From assembly GCA_963675235.2 (NCBI GenBank), contig CAXXFU010000004.1:496001-560000 (forward strand): a stretch of 64,000 nt of DNA, read 5' to 3'. The notes beneath the pieces were generated by a model. It was not told the origin of the DNA. It saw only the letters and a list, made by a program, of their open reading frames with translations, and searched no databases. A program made the position numbers and the translations under genes. The DNA is from JAHJQZ01 sp963675235 (lineage in GTDB: Bacteria > Pseudomonadota > Alphaproteobacteria > Rhizobiales > Devosiaceae). Each line of letters starts with the position of its first letter. Positions within the stretch are counted from its first letter, which is position 1. Positions 19,238-27,551 of this stretch are shown here, one piece after another.

Positions 19238-20083
19238 ATGTCGACCTCAGATCTCGCCAAGACGATCGAAGACGCCTTCGAGGCGCGTGCCGAAATCGGT
19301 TTTTCGACCAAAGGCCCGGTGCGCGAGGCCGTCGAAGCGGCGCTCGACATGCTCGACAAGGGTGAGGTGCGCGTTGCCGAAAAGCTTGAAGACGGTTCCT
19401 GGCAGGTCAACCAGTGGCTGAAAAAGGCCGTGCTCCTGAGCTTCAGGCTCAACGACATGGAAATGATCCCCGGCGGCCCCGGCGGCGTTCACTGGTGGGA
19501 CAAGGTGCCATCCAAATTCGCCGGCTGGAGCGAGAACACCTTCCGCGAAGCCGGTTTCCGCGCCGTCCCCGGCGCCATCGTCCGCCGCTCCGCCTATATC
19601 GCCAAGGGCGCGGTGCTGATGCCGAGCTTCGTCAATCTCGGGGCCCACGTCTCCGAAAACACCATGGTCGACAGCTGGGTGACGGTCGGCTCCTGCGCCC
19701 AGATCGGCAAGAATGTCCACCTCAGTGGCGGCGTCGGCATCGGCGGTGTGCTCGAACCGCTGCAGGCTGGCCCGACCATCATCGAGGACGACTGCTTCAT
19801 CGGCGCGCGCTCGGAAGTGGTCGAAGGCGTCGTTGTCGGCGAAGGCTCCGTCATCTCGATGGGCGTGTTCATCGGCCAGTCGACCAAGATCGTCGACCGC
19901 AACACCGGCGAAATCTTCATGGGCCGCGTGCCGCCGTTCTCGGTTGTCGTCTCCGGTTCGATGCCAGGCAAGCCGTTGCCGGACGGCACGCCTGGCCCGA
20001 GCCTTTACTGCGCCGTCATCGTCAAGCGCGTCGACGCCAAGACCCGCTCCAAGACCTCGATCAACGACTTGCTGCGCGACTAG
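19238..20083 (+). CDS. dapD: Tetrahydrodipicolinate N-succinyltransferase
   Basis: DapD succinylates tetrahydrodipicolinate in the succinylase branch of diaminopimelate and lysine synthesis. The 281-residue product (about 274 in E. coli) has the left-handed beta-helix with hexapeptide repeats in its middle (GAIVRRSAYIAKGAVLMPSF, INLGAHVSENTMVDSW, EGVVVGEGSVISMGV). The ATG at 19238 has a GGAGA site. dapE lies downstream after a DUF805 gene and a terminator. Confidence 0.97.
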   Translation: MSTSDLAKTIEDAFEARAEIGFSTKGPVREAVEAALDMLDKGEVRVAEKLEDGSWQVNQWLKKAVLLSFRLNDMEMIPGGPGGVHWWDKVPSKFAGWSENTFREAGFRAVPGAIVRRSAYIAKGAVLMPSFVNLGAHVSENTMVDSWVTVGSCAQIGKNVHLSGGVGIGGVLEPLQAGPTIIEDDCFIGARSEVVEGVVVGEGSVISMGVFIGQSTKIVDRNTGEIFMGRVPPFSVVVSGSMPGKPLPDGTPGPSLYCAVIVKRVDAKTRSKTSINDLLRD

Positions 20084-20113
20084 GCTTCCTAGTCGCATAT
20101 CAGGACCAGTTTT

Positions 20114-20145
20114 CGGCCTGACCCCGGCGGGGCCAGGCCTTTTTA
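20114..20145 (+). terminator. Intrinsic terminator after dapD
   Basis: GGCCTG and CAGGCC arms (20114-20119, 20133-20138) with an inner CCCC/GGGG stem are followed by TTTTTATT. This is a textbook Rho-independent terminator 31 bp after the dapD stop, separating it from the DUF805-dapE pair. Confidence 0.88.
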
Positions 20146-20298
20146 TTCTGCATCATGCAGAGCGGCGCGGAAATTGCGCCGGCGATAGCGTTCGGCCCTA
20201 ACTGCGACCTCTCGTCCGGGCCACTGGAAACGTCCCCGGGGCGCGACTAGGTTTTGCCTACCGGACGCATAGGACGAACCGTCGGCCTGGGAGGCATC

Positions 20299-20670
20299 AT
20301 GGACTGGCAATGGATTTTCTTCAGCTTCGAAGGCCGCATCAGCCGCAAGCCGTTCTGGCTGTGCGTTTTGGTCTTCATCATCATCAACGCCGTCGCCAAT
20401 CGCGCTGATGCGTCGATCTTTTTCCACCACATGGGCAACGGACCCATTTCGGCGCTGGTCGGCCTGCTGCTGATCTGGCCGACCCTCGCAGTCACGGCCA
20501 AGCGCTGGCACGACCGTGACAAGTCGGCGTGGTGGATCCTGATCAACCTCATCCCCTTTATCGGCTGGATCTGGTCGCTGATCGAAACCGGATTTCTGCC
20601 CGGCACGCCTGGCGAAAACCGCTTCGGGCCGGACCCGCTGGAAGACGCCGACGAAGACTGGCGCGATTGA
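20299..20670 (+). CDS. DUF805 membrane protein
   Basis: The 123-residue product opens MDWQWIFFSFEGRISRKPFW, the typical DUF805 start, followed by hydrophobic segments and the family motif WPTLAVTAKRWHDRDKSAWW. A GGGAGG site precedes the ATG at 20299. DUF805 proteins are small inner-membrane proteins of unknown function. It sits between dapD and dapE, but nothing ties it to lysine synthesis. Confidence 0.88.
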   Translation: MDWQWIFFSFEGRISRKPFWLCVLVFIIINAVANRADASIFFHHMGNGPISALVGLLLIWPTLAVTAKRWHDRDKSAWWILINLIPFIGWIWSLIETGFLPGTPGENRFGPDPLEDADEDWRD

Positions 20671-20744
20671 CCTGGACGCAAGGCTCGGGCAGAACCAAGC
20701 CGCTATGCTGGCATGGCGAACCGCAGCTAGGACATCGAGTTGAC

Positions 20745-21914
20745 ATGAGCGATCTTGCGCAAACCGGGGCGGCCCGCCTTTTGAAAAGGCTCATTCGTGT
20801 CCCGTCGGTAACCCCCGATGCCAAGGATGCGCTCGACATTGTCGAGGCCTTCCTCACCGAGCTCGGCTTTTCCTGCACGCGCCTGACCTTCACCGGCAAT
20901 CAATCCTACCCGGTCGACAATCTGTTCGCGACGCGCGGTACGGGCGGCAAGCACCTGCTGTTCGGCGGCCATGTCGATGTCGTGCCGCCGGGCGACGAGA
21001 GCCAGTGGTCGCACACGCCTTGGTCCGCGGACGTTGTCGAGAACACCATGTTCGGCCGCGGCGCCGTCGACATGAAATCCGGCGTTGCCGCCTTCTGCGC
21101 CGCCGCTGCCGCCGCCGTCGCCGACGGCAGCGCCGACAAGGGCACGATCTCGCTGGTCATCACCGGCGACGAGGAAGCCGATTCGATCAACGGCACCGAC
21201 CGCGTCATGGACTGGGCCGCCGAACGGGGCCTGAAATTCGATTTTGCCATCGTCGGCGAACCGAGCTCCGAACAAAGCGTCGGCGACCGTTTGAAGACCG
21301 GCCGGCGCGGCTCGTTCAACGGCCGCATTGCGGTCAAGGGCGTGCAGGGGCACTCGGCCTATCCCGACGCGGCGCTCAACCCGCTGCCGGTACTCCTGCG
21401 CATCGCCACGGCGCTGACCGAAACCCCGCTCGACGAGGGCACGGAGCATTTCCAGCCCTCGCGCCTGGTGCTGACCAGCATCGACACCGGCAACAAGGCG
21501 TCCAACGTCATCCCCGAGCGGGCAGAACTCAAGTTCAACGTCCGCTTCTCCGACCTGTGGTCCGCCGAGACCTTCCGCGACTGGGTCGAGGCCCGCATCG
21601 CATTTGTCGACCTTCAGGGGTGTTCGATCACATTCGACGAGCCGGTCTACGGCGCCATTCCCTTCGTCTGCCAGCCGGGCGAGGCCGTTGCCCTGCTCGA
21701 TGAGGTCATCAAGAGCGTGACCGGAACGACCCCTGAGCATTCGACGACAGGCGGCACATCCGATGCCCGCTACATCGCCAAGCATTGCCCGGTGGTCGAA
21801 TGCGGGCTGGTCGGCGACACCATGCACCAGACCGACGAACGCGTGCCCCTTGCCGACCTCGAGACGCTGACACGGCTCTATCAGCGCTTTATCGAAGCCT
21901 TTTTCGCCGACTGA
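20745..21914 (+). CDS. dapE: Succinyl-diaminopimelate desuccinylase
   Basis: DapE is a di-zinc M20 peptidase-like enzyme that removes succinate from N-succinyl-LL-diaminopimelate. The 389-residue product shows the metal-ligand motifs GGHVDVVPPGD, GRGAVDMKSGVAAF and ITGDEEADSINGTD (catalytic Glu), and STTGGTSDARYI near the C-terminus. The ATG at 20745 gives the family start (ARLLKRLIRVPSVTPDA). The frame is open far upstream, but that part is the DUF805 gene in another frame. Confidence 0.96.
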   Translation: MSDLAQTGAARLLKRLIRVPSVTPDAKDALDIVEAFLTELGFSCTRLTFTGNQSYPVDNLFATRGTGGKHLLFGGHVDVVPPGDESQWSHTPWSADVVENTMFGRGAVDMKSGVAAFCAAAAAAVADGSADKGTISLVITGDEEADSINGTDRVMDWAAERGLKFDFAIVGEPSSEQSVGDRLKTGRRGSFNGRIAVKGVQGHSAYPDAALNPLPVLLRIATALTETPLDEGTEHFQPSRLVLTSIDTGNKASNVIPERAELKFNVRFSDLWSAETFRDWVEARIAFVDLQGCSITFDEPVYGAIPFVCQPGEAVALLDEVIKSVTGTTPEHSTTGGTSDARYIAKHCPVVECGLVGDTMHQTDERVPLADLETLTRLYQRFIEAFFAD

Positions 21915-22000
21915 GGCCGTCGGCAACCGCTCCGGCCTTGATTTTTGACCGGCGAATGCCCACTCATGCCTCACCCGTTGTTTGCCCGAAGCCGATTGTC

Positions 22001-22555
22001 ATGACATTCATCGAAGAAGCGTTGCAGGCTGCCCGAGGCATCACCGCGATTATCGTCGGACGCCGCGATGCCTACCGCTACTTCGATTTGTCGATGCGCG
22101 GCTTCATGGGCTCGATGGCGGCCTATTTCATCGCGCTGATGGTCAATGCCTATCTGCCCTTCCTGCTCGATCCGGGCGTGGTGGGCATATCGGCCTGGAA
22201 GAGCGTGCTTCTGGCGCTGGTCCTGTTCGGCCTGCAGCTCGGCTTCGCTGCCCTCGTCCTCAGGCAGATGGGACGGCCCGACGGGCTCATTCCCTATCTG
22301 GTTGCCGACAACTGGGCCACGTTCTACATGACGGCGGTGTCGGTGATCCTGGCGCTGCTGCAACTGTCGGGCGACATGCTGGTGCTCGGTCTCGGCGTGC
22401 TGATCCTGGTCATCGAGATCAACATCGCCCGACGCATCGTCACCCTGACTGGCTGGCAGATCGCCGGATTCCTGGCGGCACAGTTCGCTGCCGTCATCAT
22501 CGGGCTGACGATTTTCGGGGCGCTGTTCCCAGGCCTTGCCGTGCCGATGCAGTAG
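22001..22555 (+). CDS. Membrane protein of unknown function
   Basis: The 184-residue product starts MTFIEEALQAARGITAIIVG and then has about five hydrophobic segments (for example AAYFIALMVNAYLPFLL, LLALVLFGLQLGFAALVL, AGFLAAQFAAVIIGLTIFG). It lies 86 bp after dapE and converges with truA. There is no clear ribosome site, so the start is chosen from the onset of protein-like sequence. I do not recognise the family. Confidence 0.72.
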   Translation: MTFIEEALQAARGITAIIVGRRDAYRYFDLSMRGFMGSMAAYFIALMVNAYLPFLLDPGVVGISAWKSVLLALVLFGLQLGFAALVLRQMGRPDGLIPYLVADNWATFYMTAVSVILALLQLSGDMLVLGLGVLILVIEINIARRIVTLTGWQIAGFLAAQFAAVIIGLTIFGALFPGLAVPMQ

Positions 22556-22583
22556 CCGGATCGCCACTTGCCTGCAGCGCGGC

Positions 22584-23321
22584 CTAGTAATCCACCTTGA
22601 CGAGATAAAGCCCATCCGACGGCGCCAGCGCGCCGCAGCGTGAACGCCTGGCAGCATCGAGCGCCAACTTGAAATCTGTCGGTTTCCACTTGCCCTCGCC
22701 GACCAGTTTCAGCGAGCCGACCAGCGAGCGCACCTGGTGATGCAGGAACGAACGTGCCTTGGCGGACACGACGACATGTTCGCCCTCGCGCCGTACATCG
22801 AGCCGGTCAATCGTCTTGATCGGTGATTTGGCCTGGCACTCGGCGGCGCGGAAGGTGGTGAAATCATGCTGGCCGAGGGCGTGTTGCGCCGCCTCGTGCA
22901 TGGCGTCGGCGTCGAGATTCTGAACCACGTGCCAGACGCGATGCCAATCGAGCGCGGCGCGGGCGCGGCGGTTGAGAATGCGGTATTCGTAATGCCGGGC
23001 CGTCGCCGAGAACCGCGCCTCGAAGTCTACCCCGACCTTTTCGACCGACAGCACCGCAACCGGATTGGGCTTGAGGTGAAAATTCAGCGCCTCGCCGACG
23101 CGGAACGGGTCCCAGTCCTTTTCGAGATCGAAATGGGCGACCTGGCCGAGCGCATGCACGCCGGTGTCGGTGCGGCCAGCCGCCTGGGTGTTGACCGTCT
23201 CGCCGCAGAACGCCGCGATCGCCTCTTCGAGCGCCTGCTGCACCGAGGGCTGGCCCTTCTGGCGCTGCCAGCCGCAGAACGGGGTTCCGTCATATTCGAT
23301 GATGAGCTTGTAGCGGGCCAT
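22584..23321 (-). CDS. truA: tRNA pseudouridine(38-40) synthase
   Basis: TruA converts uridines 38-40 of the tRNA anticodon arm to pseudouridine. The 245-residue product begins MARYKLIIEYDGTPFCGWQRQ and has the catalytic-Asp motif AAGRTDTGVHALGQVAHF, both diagnostic. It starts 4 bp after the fmt stop and ends the def-fmt-truA cluster, a common alphaproteobacterial arrangement. Confidence 0.97.
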   Translation of the reverse strand: MARYKLIIEYDGTPFCGWQRQKGQPSVQQALEEAIAAFCGETVNTQAAGRTDTGVHALGQVAHFDLEKDWDPFRVGEALNFHLKPNPVAVLSVEKVGVDFEARFSATARHYEYRILNRRARAALDWHRVWHVVQNLDADAMHEAAQHALGQHDFTTFRAAECQAKSPIKTIDRLDVRREGEHVVVSAKARSFLHHQVRSLVGSLKLVGEGKWKPTDFKLALDAARRSRCGALAPSDGLYLVKVDY

Positions 23322-23325
23322 GGCC

Positions 23326-24252
23326 TCAGCGTGCCGTCGCGCCCTTGAGCGACCCCGTGCCCCTTAGAAAGGCGCCGGCATCCATGGCCGCCTTGCCTTC
23401 GCGCTGGATCTGGATCAGACGCACGGCGCCGGACCCGCAGGCAATGGTCAGATCGTCGCCGAGGAGCGTTCCCGGCGCGCCGGACCCGTCCGCCATTTGC
23501 GAGCGCAGCACCTTGATGCGCACCGGCTTGCCGTTCAGCTCGAGCTCGAACCAGGCGCCTGGGAAGGGCGAGAGCCCACGGATATGGTCGTGCACCTCGC
23601 GGGCGGATCGTGAAAAATCGATACGTGCTTCGGATTTCTCGATCTTTTTGGCGTAGGTGACGCCGTCCTCGGTCTGCGGCGTGAACTCCAGCGCGTCGCG
23701 CGACAGCGCCTCAATGGCCCGCGCCATCAGGTCGGCGCCGCGCACCATCATCTCGTCGTGCAACTCGCGGGCGGTCATCTCCTGACCGATCGGGATGATC
23801 TCGGAAAGCGCCACCGCGCCGGTGTCGAGCCCTTCGTCCATCTGCATGACTATGGCGGCGGTCGCCGGATCGCCGGCCATCACCGCCCGCTGGATCGGCG
23901 CGGCGCCGCGCCAGCGCGGCAGGGCCGAGCCGTGAAGATTGAGGCAGCCGTGCTTGGGCGCTTCAAGGATCGATTTGGGCAGCAGCAGGCCGTAGGCGGC
24001 CACCACGGCGACATCGGCCTCAAGCGCGGCGAAGGCCGCGACATCGTCGGGATCCTTGAAGTTCTTCGGTGTCCTGACCTCGATGCCGAACCCCTCGGCC
24101 GCGACATGGACCGGCGACTTGCGCAGGTCCTGACCGCGTCCGGCGGGCTTGGGCGCGCGCGTGTAGACGGCAGCGATATCGTGGCCACGCGCCACGAGTT
24201 CGACCAGCGTCGGCACGGAGAAATCCGGCGTGCCCATGAAGATGATGCGCAT
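23326..24252 (-). CDS. fmt: Methionyl-tRNA formyltransferase
   Basis: Fmt formylates initiator Met-tRNA with 10-formyltetrahydrofolate. The 308-residue product begins MRIIFMGTPDFSVPTLV and has the catalytic segment LNLHGSALPRWRGAAPIQRA (Asn-His) and MDEGLDTGAV. An AGGAG site precedes the ATG at 24252. It lies between def and truA, so formylation and deformylation of N-terminal Met are encoded together. Confidence 0.97.
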   Translation of the reverse strand: MRIIFMGTPDFSVPTLVELVARGHDIAAVYTRAPKPAGRGQDLRKSPVHVAAEGFGIEVRTPKNFKDPDDVAAFAALEADVAVVAAYGLLLPKSILEAPKHGCLNLHGSALPRWRGAAPIQRAVMAGDPATAAIVMQMDEGLDTGAVALSEIIPIGQEMTARELHDEMMVRGADLMARAIEALSRDALEFTPQTEDGVTYAKKIEKSEARIDFSRSAREVHDHIRGLSPFPGAWFELELNGKPVRIKVLRSQMADGSGAPGTLLGDDLTIACGSGAVRLIQIQREGKAAMDAGAFLRGTGSLKGATAR

Positions 24253-24279
24253 GATTGCTCCTGGGCGGCGGTGGGGCGC

Positions 24280-24843
24280 CTAGCCGGCGCGCTTGGCCGC
24301 CTTCTGGAACTTCTTGGTGATTCGATCACGCTTGAGGCGCGAGAGGTAGTCGATGAACAGCTTGCCGTTAAGATGATCGATCTCGTGCTGGACGACAACA
24401 GCCAGGAATCCGTCGCAATCGCGCTCGATGGTCTCGCCCGCATCGCTCATGTAGCGAATGCGCACACGATCAGGCCGCTCGACCTCTTCGTAATAGTCGG
24501 GGATCGACAGGCAGCCTTCCTCGTGGGTCTTGGTCTCTTCAGACGCCCACAGGATTTCCGGGTTGATCATCGCGATCGGATCGGGCACTTCGGCAACCTC
24601 GCCACCCTCGCCCTCGCCCGGCACCTGGCCGGCGCCCTCCTCTTTGCGCTTGGCGGCATCGACGACGATCAGCCGTTGCATGATGCCGAGCTGGGTGGCG
24701 GCAAGACCGACGCCCGGCGCGTCATACATGGTTTCGAACATGTCCTTGATCAGGACCTTGAGGTCGTCGGAGATCTCGGAGATCGGCTCGGCCACCGCCC
24801 TGAGGCGAGGATCGGGAATGACAAGAATGGGTCGCAACGCCAT
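24280..24843 (-). CDS. def: Peptide deformylase
   Basis: Def removes the N-formyl group from new proteins using Fe2+ or Zn2+. The 187-residue product has the three motifs GVGLAATQLG, EEGCLSIPD and QHEIDHLNG that form the metal site. It carries an extra Glu/Gly-rich loop (EEGAGQVPGEGEGGEVAEVP) between motifs 1 and 2, longer than in the E. coli enzyme. The ATG at 24843 is preferred over an in-frame TTG seven codons upstream. fmt follows 27 bp downstream. Confidence 0.95.
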   Translation of the reverse strand: MALRPILVIPDPRLRAVAEPISEISDDLKVLIKDMFETMYDAPGVGLAATQLGIMQRLIVVDAAKRKEEGAGQVPGEGEGGEVAEVPDPIAMINPEILWASEETKTHEEGCLSIPDYYEEVERPDRVRIRYMSDAGETIERDCDGFLAVVVQHEIDHLNGKLFIDYLSRLKRDRITKKFQKAAKRAG

Positions 24844-24967
24844 GGTCAGCTCTTCTTTGCTCAATTGCCCTTCATATGGCCTCTTGGCTGGCGGCGGTCA
24901 ACCGTGGGCAGAGCCGCCAACGTTTACGATTCGTTCCGAAACGATGCGAATCGGATAGGTTCGCCGC

Positions 24968-26407
24968 ATGGATCTCGTTGTCTTCACCATTGGAAACCTC
25001 CCCGTCACCGTCGGCATGGCGCTGATCGGCATGGCCGGCTTCACCCTTTTGGTCATCATCGGCTTCGTTGTCGCCGTTTTGTCGCTTCGCGGCGACGGCA
25101 GGCGGGCCGAAGCCGAGAGCAGGGCGGCGGCCGAAACGCTCAGACAGAGCTATGCCGCGCAAAAGGAGAGCTTCGACAAGCAGGTCGAATATCGCGACAC
25201 GCGTATCGGCGAGCTCGAGAACCGTCTCGATGCCGCGACCTCGGCCAATTCGGAACTGCGGGCGCAACTGGCTTCCTCTGCCGAGCGGCTCGAGAGCGAA
25301 AAGCGCCAGACCGAGCAGCAGAAACAGCAGGCCGCCGACAACCTCAAGCGCTATGAGGAACTGAAAACGCAGATGACGGACCAGTTCCGCCTCATCGCCA
25401 ATGACGTCCTCAAGACCCATGGAGAGGCATTCTCCAAGCAGAACCGCGAGCAGGTTGACCAGCTGCTGACGCCCTTGCGCGAAAAGATCGGCGAGTTCCA
25501 CAAGAACCTGATCGAAGACCGCGCCTCGCTCGGCGCCCAGATCAGGAAGCTTCAGGAAGACGGCATGCGCATGGCGACCGAGGCGCACAACCTGACAAAG
25601 GCTCTCAAGGGCAGTTCGCAGACCCAGGGCGCCTGGGGCGAAATGATCCTCACCACCATCCTCGAACGCTCGGGGCTGAGGGCCGGCGAGCAGTATATCG
25701 CCCAGGAAAGCCACGGCACCGGCGACGGCGGCCGGGTCCGGACCGATATCGAGATCATCATGCCGAACGACGAGCGCATCGTCATCGATTCCAAGGTCTC
25801 GCTGACCGCCTTCGAGGCGCTGGTCAATGCCGAGGACGAGACCGACCGCACCCGGCACCTGCGCGACCACATCACCTCGATGCGCGGCCATGTGAAGGTG
25901 CTGGCCTCCAAGGACTATACCCGCCACGCCAATTCCGGGCTCGATTTCGTCCTGATGTTCGTGCCGATCGAAGCGGCCTTCTCGGCGGCGATCACCGCCG
26001 ATCCGGAGCTGTTCGATTACGCCACCGGCCAGGGTGTGGTGATCACCACGCCGACGACGCTATTGAGCGCGCTCAAGACGGTGCGCAATGTCTGGGACAC
26101 AGAAAAGCGCCACCGCAATGCCGAGGAAATCGCCGAACGCGCCGGACAGCTTTACGAGAAGGTTGTCGGCTTTGCCACCAACATGGACAAGCTCGGCACC
26201 CATCTCGACCGGGCCCAGGCCAGTTTTGCCGATGCCAAGGGCCAGTTCGTCGACGGCCGCGGCAGTGTCGTCAGGCAGGTGGAAATGCTCAAGGAGCTTG
26301 GCGCCAAGACCAATCGGCAGATGCCCAATGGCTGGCAGGCCGAGCTTGAAGACGCCACGGCGCCCGGGCTGATCGAGGCGGCGCCGGAGGGAGAAGACCA
26401 AGGCTGA
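24968..26407 (+). CDS. rmuC: RmuC-family DNA recombination protein
   Basis: RmuC limits DNA inversions and recombination at short inverted repeats; the family is predicted to be nuclease-like. The 479-residue product has an N-terminal membrane segment (MALIGMAGFTLLVIIGFVVAVL), a long charged coiled coil (about residues 45-150) and the RmuC core (QGAWGEMILTTILERSGLR, DSKVSLTAFEALV, FVLMFVPIEAAFS). It is divergent from def. Confidence 0.94.
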   Translation: MDLVVFTIGNLPVTVGMALIGMAGFTLLVIIGFVVAVLSLRGDGRRAEAESRAAAETLRQSYAAQKESFDKQVEYRDTRIGELENRLDAATSANSELRAQLASSAERLESEKRQTEQQKQQAADNLKRYEELKTQMTDQFRLIANDVLKTHGEAFSKQNREQVDQLLTPLREKIGEFHKNLIEDRASLGAQIRKLQEDGMRMATEAHNLTKALKGSSQTQGAWGEMILTTILERSGLRAGEQYIAQESHGTGDGGRVRTDIEIIMPNDERIVIDSKVSLTAFEALVNAEDETDRTRHLRDHITSMRGHVKVLASKDYTRHANSGLDFVLMFVPIEAAFSAAITADPELFDYATGQGVVITTPTTLLSALKTVRNVWDTEKRHRNAEEIAERAGQLYEKVVGFATNMDKLGTHLDRAQASFADAKGQFVDGRGSVVRQVEMLKELGAKTNRQMPNGWQAELEDATAPGLIEAAPEGEDQG

Positions 26408-26435
26408 GCAGTGCGGCTGCATTGCCTTCCTCTTC

Positions 26436-26586
26436 GTCACCCTCGGGCTTGACCCGAGGGCCCATGAGGTCTCTCACAGTCCGCGAGTTGCGTTGAAAAA
26501 CGAAGATCCGTGCTATGCCGAGAAGACGGGAATGCTGCTTGGTGCCGGGTGGCCATAGATCCTCGGGTCAAGCCCGAGGATGACGT
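26436..26586. repeat. Inverted pair of REP-like palindromes between rmuC and recR
   Basis: Two near-identical palindromes face each other. The first, at 26440-26460, is CCCTCGGGCTTGACCCGAGG plus a G. The second, at 26559-26586, is the reverse complement form (ATCCTCGGGTCAAGCCCGAG). Each has a GTCA(C/T) outer flank and CCATG/CTATG on the inner side. They lie between converging genes, so they could also serve as transcription ends. The family resembles the units at 1748-1845. Confidence 0.7.
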
Positions 26587-26602
26587 CGGCGGATGGGGGA
26601 AC

Positions 26603-27199
26603 CTAGAAAACGGTGCGCGCCTTGAGCGCCTGGCTGAGCGTGCCTTCGTCGAGATAATCGAGTTCGCCGCCGACCGGCACGCCATGGGCCAGCCGGGTGA
26701 TCTTGACATCGAGACCCGCCAGCCTATCGGTGATGAAATGCGCCGTCGTCTGGCCTTCGACCGTGGCATTGACGGCCAGAACGATCTCGGAGAAATCGCC
26801 CGCCCGCGCCACTAGCCGGTCGATGTTGAGGTCCTCGGGTCCGACACCATCGAGCGGCGACAACACACCCCCGAGCACGTGATAGCTGACAGCCCCCGCC
26901 CCGGCCCGTTCCATGGCCCAGAGATCGGCGACATCCTCGACAACGATCAGCAGGCCCGTTTCCTTGCGGCGCGGATCGGCGCAGATGGCGCAAGGGCTCT
27001 GCGTATCGATATTGCCGCAGGTTTCGCAGACCGTGACCGTTTCGACGGCCCGGTCGAGCGCAGCCGACAGTGGCGCCATCAGCGTCTGCTTTTTCTTGAT
27101 CAGGTGCAGCACGGCGCGTCGCGCCGAGCGCGGTCCCAGCCCCGGCAGGCGAGCCATCAGCTGGATCAGTTGTTCGATTTCGGGCGAGGACTGGGACAT
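26603..27199 (-). CDS. recR: Recombination mediator RecR
   Basis: RecR works with RecF and RecO in loading RecA at gaps. The 198-residue product has the helix-hairpin-helix LPGLGPRSARRAVLHLIKK, a four-cysteine zinc finger (CETCGNIDTQSPCAIC), and a Toprim domain (LLIVVEDVADLWAMER, LGGVLSPLDGVGPEDL). It is the last of dnaX-ybaB-recR, a strongly conserved bacterial cluster. Confidence 0.97.
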   Translation of the reverse strand: MSQSSPEIEQLIQLMARLPGLGPRSARRAVLHLIKKKQTLMAPLSAALDRAVETVTVCETCGNIDTQSPCAICADPRRKETGLLIVVEDVADLWAMERAGAGAVSYHVLGGVLSPLDGVGPEDLNIDRLVARAGDFSEIVLAVNATVEGQTTAHFITDRLAGLDVKITRLAHGVPVGGELDYLDEGTLSQALKARTVF

Positions 27200-27227
27200 C
27201 TTGTGGCGTTCGGTTCCGCGCAGGTCC

Positions 27228-27551
27228 TCAGAACGGCAGCTTCATGCCGGGCGGGATCGGCAGGCCGGCTGTCAGCTCCTGCATGCGCTCGGCCATCTTC
27301 GCCTCGATCTTGCCCTTGGCGTCATTGTGGGCGGCGATGGTCAGGTCTTCGATGATCGACTTGTCGCCATCGGCAATCAGCGACGCATCGATCTCGAGAC
27401 CGCGCATCTCGCCCTTGCCGTTGAGCGTCACCGACACCATGCCGCCGCCGGAAACGCCGGTGGCTTCCTCGGCCTTCATCTCTTCCTGAAGCGCGGTCAT
27501 CTTTTCCTGGATTTCGCCGGCGCTCTTCATCAGGCTCATCAGATCACGCAT
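27228..27551 (-). CDS. YbaB/EbfC nucleoid-associated protein
   Basis: This is a small dimeric DNA-binding protein of 107 residues with the YbaB pattern (KSAGEIQEKMTALQEEMKAEE, then VSVTLNGKGEMRGLEIDASL). Its ATG shares one base with the dnaX stop (TGATG at 27549-27553), so translation is probably coupled. recR starts 29 bp after its stop. Confidence 0.94.
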   Translation of the reverse strand: MRDLMSLMKSAGEIQEKMTALQEEMKAEEATGVSGGGMVSVTLNGKGEMRGLEIDASLIADGDKSIIEDLTIAAHNDAKGKIEAKMAERMQELTAGLPIPPGMKLPF

